DNA of 56,914 nucleotides. It comes from Bacteroidales bacterium. GTDB lineage: Bacteria > Bacteroidota > Bacteroidia > Bacteroidales > UBA12077. Both the position numbers and the translations under genes were made by a program. The DNA lies in NCBI GenBank assembly GCA_018334675.1, contig JAGXLL010000016.1, forward strand, positions 1 through 56,914, given 5' to 3'. Below the pieces are notes generated by a model. That model did no database searches, was not told where the DNA came from, and saw nothing but the letters and a program-made list of their open reading frames with translations. Every line of letters begins with the position of its first letter. Within the stretch, counting starts at the first letter, position 1. Shown here one piece after another: positions 1 through 6,560 of the stretch.

Positions 1-84
1 GAACTGCTCCGGATTCTAACCGGATTCCCTTTTAAAAAGGCCAATCGGCGGATTGGCCTTTCACCAAAAACCGTTGCAAATGTA
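1..84 (-). promoter_or_regulatory. Cobalamin riboswitch, truncated by the window edge
   Basis: Read on the minus strand this stretch gives GGGAATCCGGT, then TCCGGAGCAGTTC, the conserved core of AdoCbl riboswitches, and it parallels the complete riboswitch at 3401-3606. It is preceded by a perfect 10-bp hairpin (37-46 with 51-60) in the place of the P2/P3 arm. A Bacteroidetes -7 element TACATTTG (77-84, minus) lies just upstream. The rest of the aptamer and the B12-regulated gene it serves lie beyond the left edge. The hairpin could also end the btu transcript. Confidence 0.75.
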
Positions 85-95
85 TGTTAATTATT

Positions 96-1106
96 TCATC
101 CTTCCAAGGCTTTTATCTGGTAAATTAAATTTTCTATAGAACCCGTTTCAATGCCTTCTCCATTTGAGGTACGTATCAGGTAATTCATCGAGCCGTTCCT
201 GCGAACCTCTATGCTCAGGCTGGCCTCCGGTGCTTCGGTATATCCGTTCCTTCTTAAAGCATTGAGCACCCAGTTGTATTCGAGACCTTTTCCGACCACC
301 TTTACTTTTTTGGCTTGTGGGTTGGTGATCTTAAAAGTACCCGAGAGGTTGTCGAAACGGATGCCTTTGCGCTCGAAGAATTGTTTGAACTGGCCGGCCA
401 GGATCAGGTCTTCCGGGCTGCCGGAGCGCACCTGGTTGTTTGTGCCTAACAGCCATATCTTATCGGCAAAACGCAGGGCCTGTTCCAGGTCATGGGTAGA
501 CAGGAGCACCGCTTTTTGCATCCCGCCCGAGAGGCTGTGCAGCAGTTGCATGATCTCTATCCTGCTGGGCAGGTCCAGGTAGGCAGTGGGTTCATCCAGG
601 AGGATAATAGGCGTTTCCTGAGCCAATGCCTTAGCAATCATTGCTTTTTGCCGTTCACCGTCGCTGAGTTCATTGACCAGGCGTTGCTTCATGGCTAACA
701 TCCCCACCGACTCGATGGCGTGGTATACTTTCCTGAGGTCCTGCCGGGTAAGGTTTCCAAAAAAGCCTGTATAGGGATGCCTCCCCATGGAGACCAACTC
801 AAAGACGGTCATATTGCCCGCATGGGTTCTATCGGTAAGTACCACGCTCACCAGTTTGGCCAGGTCCCGTTCTCTGAAGTGTTGAATATACTGGTTATCC
901 AGCAATATACTGCCCTGAAGAGCCTTCTGGAAACCGGCGAAGGTCTTGATAAGAGTGGATTTGCCGGATCCGTTGGGTCCCAGCAGGCAGGTAAATTCTC
1001 CTGGCATCAGCCTGACATTCAAGCTGGAATGTACGACCATCTGCTTTTTGCCTTTGCCGTGGTAACCAATGGTTAGGTCCTTTGTATAAAGCAGGTGTTG
1101 GTTCAT
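96..1106 (-). CDS. btuD: Cobalamin/iron-complex ABC importer, ATP-binding protein (BtuD/FecE family)
   Basis: Cytoplasmic ATPase of a type II importer that powers uptake of cobalamin through BtuC. The sequence shows Walker A GPNGSGKS (about residues 43-50), signature LSDGE (about 147), and Walker B IILLDEP (about 167). It is longer than the usual 255 residues: about 80 extra C-terminal residues follow the ATPase core, a form common in Bacteroidetes. The chosen start is ATG at 1106. An in-frame GTG at 1130 would overlap the end of btuC by 8 bases. It is the last gene of a three-gene operon behind a cobalamin riboswitch, which is why B12 is preferred over haem or siderophore as substrate; sequence alone does not separate these. 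Confidence 0.85.
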   Translation of the reverse strand: MNQHLLYTKDLTIGYHGKGKKQMVVHSSLNVRLMPGEFTCLLGPNGSGKSTLIKTFAGFQKALQGSILLDNQYIQHFRERDLAKLVSVVLTDRTHAGNMTVFELVSMGRHPYTGFFGNLTRQDLRKVYHAIESVGMLAMKQRLVNELSDGERQKAMIAKALAQETPIILLDEPTAYLDLPSRIEIMQLLHSLSGGMQKAVLLSTHDLEQALRFADKIWLLGTNNQVRSGSPEDLILAGQFKQFFERKGIRFDNLSGTFKITNPQAKKVKVVGKGLEYNWVLNALRRNGYTEAPEASLSIEVRRNGSMNYLIRTSNGEGIETGSIENLIYQIKALEG

Positions 1107-1122
1107 AGTTTGATGATTGAGG

Positions 1123-2184
1123 TTAAACACTTAACTTTAGTCTCCTTTGCCGCAATATGACAGAAATCACGATGGGTGCTCCGAAGATGGAAGTAACCAC
1201 GTTGATGGGCAGGGCACTTTCGAATCCGGGCAAACGTGCGATGAAATTGCAGATCAGGGCCAGCAGAATGCCCGTGAGGATGACCCCGGGCAGGAGTATG
1301 CTGTGGTTTGAGGTCTTGAAGACCATTTTGGTTATATGAGGCACGGCCAGGCCCAGAAAAACGATGGGGCCGCAAAACGCAGTAATCACCGCAGTCAGGA
1401 TCCCGGTGGTGAGGATGATAAAAAAGCGGGTGCGGTGGACGTTCAATCCCAGGTTGGCGGCATAGTTTTCGCCCAGCAACAGGATGTTTAAAGGCTTCAT
1501 CAGCAGGAAGGAAAGTGCCATACCCAGCACCACCACAGGGATGAAGATTTCCAGCTGGGGCCAGGCTACATTGGAGAAACTCCCCAGGCCCCACATGGCA
1601 TATGAGTGAAGGTGTTCCGAGGTACTGTAATATTTGAGGATATCCACCAGGGCTGATGTGATGTAACTGATCATAATGCCCAGGATCAGAAGCATGGCAT
1701 TGTCTTTGATCTTCCGGGCAAAGAAAAGGATTAGAAACAAGGTAGCCACCGCACCTGCGATGGCCATGAGTATGGTGGCCATATTGCCAAAGAGGTTGAT
1801 GCTGGTGATGGCAGAAAAATGCAGCTGTCCGATGAACATCATGATGAAAGCCACTCCCAGGCTGGCCCCGGAACTGATGCCCAATATGGAAGGACCAGCC
1901 AGGGGATTGCGAAAGAGGGTCTGCATCATCAATCCTCCTACAGCCAGCCCGCCACCGGCCAGGGTAGCTGTAACCGCCTGAGGGAGCCTGGATTTTAATA
2001 TGATCGTCGCCCAGGTATCGGTCTGATCCGATGAACTGCCAGCCAATATAGCTATTACCCTGTCAAATGGGATGCTGACCGACCCGTAGGCTATATTGAG
2101 CAGGAACATCAGTGCGATGCCACCTGTGAAAAGCATCAGCAAGCCGATTCTGTTGGATGATATGCGGCGTATATCTGCTTTCAT
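1123..2184 (-). CDS. btuC: Cobalamin ABC importer, permease (BtuC/FecCD family)
   Basis: A 353-residue inner-membrane permease of the FecCD/BtuC family, rich in hydrophobic segments consistent with about ten transmembrane helices. Typical motifs include GGGLAVGGLMMQ, RNPLAGPSILG near residue 95, and a GPIVFLGLAVPH loop near 270 that contacts the ATPase. The start ATG overlaps the btuF stop codon by four bases, so the two are probably translationally coupled. With btuF and btuD it forms a complete periplasm-to-cytoplasm importer. Family membership is firm. Cobalamin specificity is inferred from the riboswitch and from the neighbouring corrinoid enzymes. Confidence 0.9.
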   Translation of the reverse strand: MKADIRRISSNRIGLLMLFTGGIALMFLLNIAYGSVSIPFDRVIAILAGSSSDQTDTWATIILKSRLPQAVTATLAGGGLAVGGLMMQTLFRNPLAGPSILGISSGASLGVAFIMMFIGQLHFSAITSINLFGNMATILMAIAGAVATLFLILFFARKIKDNAMLLILGIMISYITSALVDILKYYSTSEHLHSYAMWGLGSFSNVAWPQLEIFIPVVVLGMALSFLLMKPLNILLLGENYAANLGLNVHRTRFFIILTTGILTAVITAFCGPIVFLGLAVPHITKMVFKTSNHSILLPGVILTGILLALICNFIARLPGFESALPINVVTSIFGAPIVISVILRQRRLKLSV

Positions 2185-3359
2185 TTCCGTTTCCTCAATA
2201 TTTCGTAGTATTTGTTCCGGTGGTCCGGTAACAGGTCCGGATGCAGGATGCTGATCAGGTCGGCCAGGATGGCATCGGGCTCCAGGACTCCCTCTTCATA
2301 ATAGGGTTGGGTTTGGGTGTTGCAAAAGATGATGTTCCTCTGATTGAAAGCTTCAAACTCTTTATAATGAATGTTCTCTGAACTTAGCTGCGAGTAGCTG
2401 TAACGGCCATCGTAATTTTCGATGATGCACCAGTAATCGGCATCTTTGGCCTGGTAGAAAACAGATTCAAAATCCAGTGGCAGCGATCCCGATTCATTGT
2501 TTTCCCTCCAAAGGTAGTGAGCTCCGGCATCCTTGAAAAAGCGGGCCATATAACTCTTTCCTCCCGGCACATACCATACTTGACCGATTTTTTTTCCTGA
2601 AAAGATGGTGGGATGATGTTTCTTCTGTTTGGTCAGCCTGCTAAGATGTTGATAGTGACTGGCGATGCTGTCGAAAAGCCGGTCTGCTTGTTTTTCGCGG
2701 TTAAAGAAATAGGATATGAATTTGACCCATTCGGCCCTGGCCAGCGGGGTGGTCTCCATATAGCTGGAGTTGACTGCAACGGGGATACCAACATCCTTCA
2801 CCTTTTTGTATTTGTTGTCCTTGAAGGGGGCAACAAATAAGATATTGGGATTCACCTGCAGAAGCTTTTCCACATTGATATTGTGGGATGGTCCGAATTC
2901 CCTGATTTTTCCCTTGGTGATGGACTGCCGCACCTGTTGGTTCTTGACATACTTTTTTTGTGATACGCCCTCAATGAAGGACAAAAGACCCAGTGCATTG
3001 AAAAATCCTATATGGGTGGTCTGGGATAACGCCACCCTTTTTAAAGGTGTCCGGACAACCTGTCCTTCAGGCAACGTGGTGTCGGGTGTGATGCCCCGGG
3101 GTATAAGCAAATAGGTGCGGAGCAGCCGGGTGGTGTCAAAGGGATTCTTTAGGCGAACAACCTTGGCTTGTTGTTTATATTCTATAGAAAATAATTTAGC
3201 ATACCGCGGATAGCTTTTGTGGGGGAACCGGTTTGGTGTTTGCCGGGGGGCAGCAGGACCGGATTGTTCATTTTCAGATGATTGCTTGTTGCTGCACCCG
3301 AAGAAAGCTGTAAGCAGAACGGTAAGAAGGAAAAGATGGCAATATTGAAGTAGTTTCAT
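2181..3359 (-). CDS. btuF: Periplasmic cobalamin-binding lipoprotein (BtuF-like)
   Basis: A 392-residue substrate-binding lipoprotein. The N-terminus has a hydrophobic signal and a lipobox ending LTAFFGC (Cys about residue 22), so the mature protein should be anchored by lipid. The body has the two-lobe helical-backbone binding fold typical of BtuF/FhuD, with segments such as GFFNALGLLSFI, LLQVNPNILFVAP and IGQVWYVPGGKSYMARFF. It is the first gene after the cobalamin riboswitch and overlaps btuC by four bases. It is somewhat longer than Escherichia coli BtuF because of its N-terminal linker. Its ligand is inferred, not read from the sequence. Confidence 0.85.
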   Translation of the reverse strand: MKLLQYCHLFLLTVLLTAFFGCSNKQSSENEQSGPAAPRQTPNRFPHKSYPRYAKLFSIEYKQQAKVVRLKNPFDTTRLLRTYLLIPRGITPDTTLPEGQVVRTPLKRVALSQTTHIGFFNALGLLSFIEGVSQKKYVKNQQVRQSITKGKIREFGPSHNINVEKLLQVNPNILFVAPFKDNKYKKVKDVGIPVAVNSSYMETTPLARAEWVKFISYFFNREKQADRLFDSIASHYQHLSRLTKQKKHHPTIFSGKKIGQVWYVPGGKSYMARFFKDAGAHYLWRENNESGSLPLDFESVFYQAKDADYWCIIENYDGRYSYSQLSSENIHYKEFEAFNQRNIIFCNTQTQPYYEEGVLEPDAILADLISILHPDLLPDHRNKYYEILRKRK

Positions 3360-3400
3360 TTTGGTAGCGCTTTTAATCCCGAAAGCATTGATTGTGATTC

Positions 3401-3606
3401 GGCAGGTTTTCTGGCTTTCCCGGTCCCTGATGGCCTTCCCGTCTACCGCCTGTGGCGGGATAAACAGTGGCAGGAGTGGTTCAGGGAGGAAATCCCGCTC
3501 AGGGCGGGATCGGGATTACAGCTGCGGGTACAGCTCCGGACTTTCCCGCTAAAGCGGGAGGACACCGGATTCCCTATTAAACCCGTTAGGGTACCTCGTC
3601 TGTTAC
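3401..3606 (-). promoter_or_regulatory. Cobalamin (AdoCbl) riboswitch controlling btuFCD
   Basis: On the minus strand the region contains AATAGGGAATCCGGTG, then AGTCCGGAGCTGTACCCGC and AGCTGTAA, then the B12 box GCCACTG (3467-3473), and a 3' end AAGCCAGAAAACCTGCC (about 3401-3418). These are the conserved blocks of the cobalamin aptamer in the right order and strand. It ends about 40 bases before the btuF start codon, where it can control translation or transcription of the import operon in response to B12. Confidence 0.95.
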
Positions 3607-3613
3607 AAAAGTA
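3606..3613 (-). promoter_or_regulatory. Bacteroidetes -7 element for the btuFCD transcript
   Basis: The minus strand reads TACTTTTG, an exact match to the TAnnTTTG -7 consensus, immediately before the riboswitch. I could not see a clear TTG -33 box at the expected distance. The truncated riboswitch at the left edge has an equivalent element in the same relative position. Confidence 0.5.
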
Positions 3614-4218
3614 ATCATTATATTTGATAATAAAAATAATTGCAGGGTTCACTAAGGGATCTTTTTTGTATAATATTTCGTATTCCAATAACTTCAGTCC
3701 TGGATTGCAACACTCCCTCCTTGTAGTTTTATTGATCTGGTTACCAATTGAAAGAATCCTTTGTGATTATATTTGAATGAATTTTGAACAATACTTTCCA
3801 TGCCTTTTATCTTTAAAAAATGATTAAAATCAGGTTGCTTGTAAGCCATTTAATTTTAGTGCTATAAGATTTAAGTTCGCTGATGTGCAAAGCAAATTCA
3901 CAGATTCATCAGGCAATAATTTTGATCTTATCAATTTATTGATGATATTTGCAACTGGTTAATTTTGATTGTCGAATTAGATTGTTGAAAAATAGAGGCT
4001 TATATTTTTCATAAAAAATATTCTATAGAAAATAATCAGCCGTGAAAAACCACAACCCGATGCTTTACTTACCCAACGCCAGACAGACCAATTTTAACCA
4101 TAAGCATCCTATAGAAGTAATTTAACCTATATAACAATACCACATTTGGTTGGGGGATCAAATTCAAAAAAAATTTGTATTGAATATATTGTGTTTATAA
4201 TAAACTAAAGGAGGAATT
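3614..4218. other. AT-rich intergenic region between divergent B12-import and corrinoid operons
   Basis: About 600 bases with no credible gene. It carries a plus-strand promoter candidate (3748-3775), then about 435 bases of probable leader before the corrinoid-protein start, with a strong Shine-Dalgarno AAAGGAGG just before position 4219. A palindrome TTCTATAGAA lies at 4021-4030, inside a 19-base exact copy of a segment of btuF (3177-3195). I see no recognisable riboswitch fold in the leader. Confidence 0.6.
3748..3775 (+). promoter_or_regulatory. Predicted Bacteroidetes-type promoter for the corrinoid methyltransferase operon
   Basis: TTG at 3748-3750 and TATATTTG at 3768-3775 (an exact TAnnTTTG) are separated by 17 bases, within the range for Bacteroidetes primary sigma-factor promoters. 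It points toward the corrinoid-protein gene. Transcription from here would give a leader of more than 400 bases. Confidence 0.4.
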
Positions 4219-4866
4219 ATGAGTATGGATCTTAGTAAAATTTCCGAAAAACTAATTTCGGGTGATGTAGAAGGGCTGAAGCAAATGACAGAAGAGACTC
4301 TTCAGACGGACGTTAATCCCGGTGACATTCTCAATCAGGGTTTATTGCCCGGAATGGATACCGTTGGACAAAGATGGAAAGATGGTGATATGTTCATGCC
4401 TGAAGTTTTGCGTTGTGCCAAAGCCATGAGCGGCGCCATGGATATTTTGCGTCCCCAACTGGCCGAAGGTGATTTGGGCAATGCAGGAACGATGATTATC
4501 GGTACGGTAGCCGGCGACCTTCATGACATTGGAAAAGATTTAGCTGCCATGATGTTTGAAGGAGCAGGATACCAGGTCATCAATATAGGCATTGATCAGC
4601 CCAATGAAAACTTTGTTAAAGCTGTCAAAGAGCATAAGCCCAGCTTGCTGGGCATGTCGGCCCTGCTAACCACCACCATGCCCCGGATGGGTGAGGTGAT
4701 CAACTCCCTTAAAGAGTCCGGTATTCGTGACCAGGTAGCTGTGATTATCGGGGGTGCACCGGTAACGGAAGAATTTGCCGAAGAGATCGGAGCAGATCTC
4801 TACGCACCCAATGCTGGCAGTGCCGTGGATATTGCCAAGGAACACTTTGAGAAAAAATCTACCTGA
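4219..4866 (+). CDS. Corrinoid (B12-binding) methyl-carrier protein, MtbC/MttC/MtgC family
   Basis: A 215-residue cytoplasmic protein that carries the methyl group as methyl-Co(III)corrinoid between a substrate methyltransferase and a second methyltransferase. Residues 1-85 form the helical cap domain (Pfam B12-binding_2 type). The C-terminal Rossmann domain carries the lower-ligand motif DxHxxG as DLHDIG at 100-105, the His replacing the dimethylbenzimidazole base. A GMSALLTTTM segment and an IIGGAPV loop follow. The length matches the family. A strong Shine-Dalgarno precedes the ATG. It is first in the cluster and separated from the methyltransferases by hairpins, so it may be made in excess. 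The exact substrate system (glycine betaine or another quaternary amine) cannot be read from this protein. Confidence 0.95.
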   Translation: MSMDLSKISEKLISGDVEGLKQMTEETLQTDVNPGDILNQGLLPGMDTVGQRWKDGDMFMPEVLRCAKAMSGAMDILRPQLAEGDLGNAGTMIIGTVAGDLHDIGKDLAAMMFEGAGYQVINIGIDQPNENFVKAVKEHKPSLLGMSALLTTTMPRMGEVINSLKESGIRDQVAVIIGGAPVTEEFAEEIGADLYAPNAGSAVDIAKEHFEKKST

Positions 4867-4867
4867 T

Positions 4868-4890
4868 ACCGGCCTCCATCATAGGCCGGT
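4868..4890 (+). other. Hairpin downstream of the corrinoid-protein gene
   Basis: ACCGGCCT (4868-4875) pairs perfectly with AGGCCGGT (4883-4890) around a 7-base loop. No T-run follows, so it looks more like an mRNA-stabilising or processing hairpin than a terminator. A shorter CCCTT/AAGGG stem follows at 4901-4916. It could allow different expression of the carrier protein and the methyltransferases. Confidence 0.45.
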
Positions 4891-4940
4891 GCCAGCTATG
4901 CCCTTTACATTAAGGGGTATGCCATCGGGGTATTCAGATT

Positions 4941-5079
4941 ATGAACCCAGTAGAGGTTCCCAGCGGAGATGTTGACCGGGTTTTTGAAACAATATCCCGA
5001 AACTATCTGCAACAGCCTCCAGTGTGAGACTTGTTACCTGAGGGAACCTCATTTTCAACAAAAAAATATCGTTTTATGA
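4941..5079 (+). pseudogene. Small ORF pair joined by an apparent frameshift, coupled to the first mttB-like gene
   Basis: One frame opens with ATG at 4941 and encodes 28 residues (MNPVEVPSGDVDRVF...) ending at TGA 5025-5027. The frame one base over stays open from ATG 4969 to a TGA at 5077-5079, giving 36 residues with a CNSLQCETC cysteine cluster, and its stop overlaps the downstream ATG 5076 as ATGA. A single-base shift would join the frames into one protein of about 46 residues. I do not recognise it. It may be a real small gene broken by mutation or assembly error, or chance open frames. Confidence 0.3.
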
Positions 5080-6524
5080 AAATGAACCAAACCATTAATA
5101 GATCCACCCGTTTTCGGGTGCTTTCCGAAGACCAGATCGAACAGATCTTCTATTCGGCTTTGGAAGTACTGGAGCGTACCGGTGGAAACATCTATCATGA
5201 GGGTGCCCTGGAGCTGTTTAAGAACAGCAATGCGGTTGTCAATGGCAACAATGTACGCATACCCACCACCATGGTAGAGGAAGCACTGAATTTTTATCCC
5301 CGGAAGATCACCCTTAAAGGGCGAAGCGGCAAACGTTCTCTGCATCTGCAGAAGGACACCGTTACCTTTGGTACCGGGTCGGACCTCCCCTTCACCCATG
5401 ACCGGGAGACGGGTAAAAGAAGAAGGACGCAGTACAAAGATGTAAAAGATGCGGGAAGGCTGGTCGATGCCCTTTCCAATTATGATTTTTTCATGTCGCA
5501 CGGCATCGTCGGCGACGCTCCTAATCCTCAAACATACGACCGGCATCAGTTTATGGCCATGCTGGAGGGTTGTACCAAACCCATGGTATTAACAAGCGTG
5601 GATGGAGAAGGCCTGGAGGATCTTTGGAGGATGGGTTGTTTGATACAGGGCGGCGAAGAAGAGTTCAGGCTCAATCCTTTGTTTGTGGCTTATATTGAAC
5701 CCATCTCGCCCCTGAAGAACGATCGTTCCGCCGTCGAGAAGCTGCTTTTCGCCGCGGAGAAGAAGATACCCGCCATGTATACTCCATGTCCCAGCTCCGG
5801 AGCCACCGCTCCTGCTACCATAGCGGGTATGCTGGTTCAGTCGCTGGCAGAAACCTTGCTGGCCACCGTACTGTGCCACCTGAAGAATCCGGGTATGCCT
5901 CTGATTATGGGAGGTGTTACTACCCTGCTTGACATGAAGATGTCTACCTATTCCTACGGGGCCCCGGAATTGTCCCTGGCTTCAGCCGCCAATACCGATA
6001 TTTCCAAGTGGCTCAACCTGTTGATGTTCTCCACCGGCGGGTGTACCGATGCGAAGGTGCTGGATGAACAGGCAGCTGCCGAACAGATGATGAACCTTTT
6101 CTACTCCTATCTCTCGGGGGCCAACCTGATCCATGATGTGGGATATATTGATCATGGCACCAATGCTTCACTGGAGAGTCTCGTGCTTAACCAGGAGATG
6201 ATGGGCATGGTCAGGCAGTTTGGCAAAGGCATCAATACCGATGATGATCACCTGGCCTTAAGTCTGATTGAAAAACAAGGTCCGGGTGGAGAATACGTCA
6301 CCACCGACCATACCTTTGAATACTGGAAAGAGTGGTATATGCCTGAATTGCAGGACAGAAGCGACTACGAGACCTGGAAGAAGAATGGTTCCAAAACCAT
6401 GTCGGATCGCGTGAGGGAAAAGACCCAGGATCTGCTCGATAATTATCAACCTGAGCCCATCGATGAGAACCTGAATAAAGAACTCCATAAGATCGTGGAT
6501 GATGCCGACAAACGTCATGCCTAA
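5076..6524 (+). CDS. Trimethylamine/glycine-betaine methyltransferase family protein (MttB superfamily, non-pyrrolysine), first copy
   Basis: Predicted to move a methyl group from a quaternary or tertiary amine to the corrinoid protein. It is 482 residues from ATG 5076, typical of the family, with MttB-type blocks such as EDQIEQIFYSALEVLE, TFGTGSDLPF, MYTPCPSSGATAPATIAG, SYGAPELSLASA and GGCTDAKVLDEQAA. The frame has no in-frame TAG, so it lacks the pyrrolysine of true trimethylamine MttB and belongs with the glycine betaine/proline betaine/carnitine-type members (MtgB, MtpB, MtcB). ATG 5082 is an alternative start. No Shine-Dalgarno is visible; the ATGA overlap with a small upstream frame hints at translational coupling. 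It is followed by a paralogue 36 bases downstream. The substrate is unknown. Confidence 0.9.
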   Translation: MKMNQTINRSTRFRVLSEDQIEQIFYSALEVLERTGGNIYHEGALELFKNSNAVVNGNNVRIPTTMVEEALNFYPRKITLKGRSGKRSLHLQKDTVTFGTGSDLPFTHDRETGKRRRTQYKDVKDAGRLVDALSNYDFFMSHGIVGDAPNPQTYDRHQFMAMLEGCTKPMVLTSVDGEGLEDLWRMGCLIQGGEEEFRLNPLFVAYIEPISPLKNDRSAVEKLLFAAEKKIPAMYTPCPSSGATAPATIAGMLVQSLAETLLATVLCHLKNPGMPLIMGGVTTLLDMKMSTYSYGAPELSLASAANTDISKWLNLLMFSTGGCTDAKVLDEQAAAEQMMNLFYSYLSGANLIHDVGYIDHGTNASLESLVLNQEMMGMVRQFGKGINTDDDHLALSLIEKQGPGGEYVTTDHTFEYWKEWYMPELQDRSDYETWKKNGSKTMSDRVREKTQDLLDNYQPEPIDENLNKELHKIVDDADKRHA

Positions 6525-6560
6525 TACATGGCGATCAACGAATGTTAAAAAGGATCGATT

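Noticed and set aside
37-60. The left-edge hairpin as a simple terminator for btuD
   Set aside because: It sits exactly where the P2/P3 arm of the truncated cobalamin riboswitch is expected; a dual role remains possible.
4140-4218. A Rex operator before the corrinoid operon (TTGTG at about 4189)
   Set aside because: Only one half-site is present; the right arm does not match.
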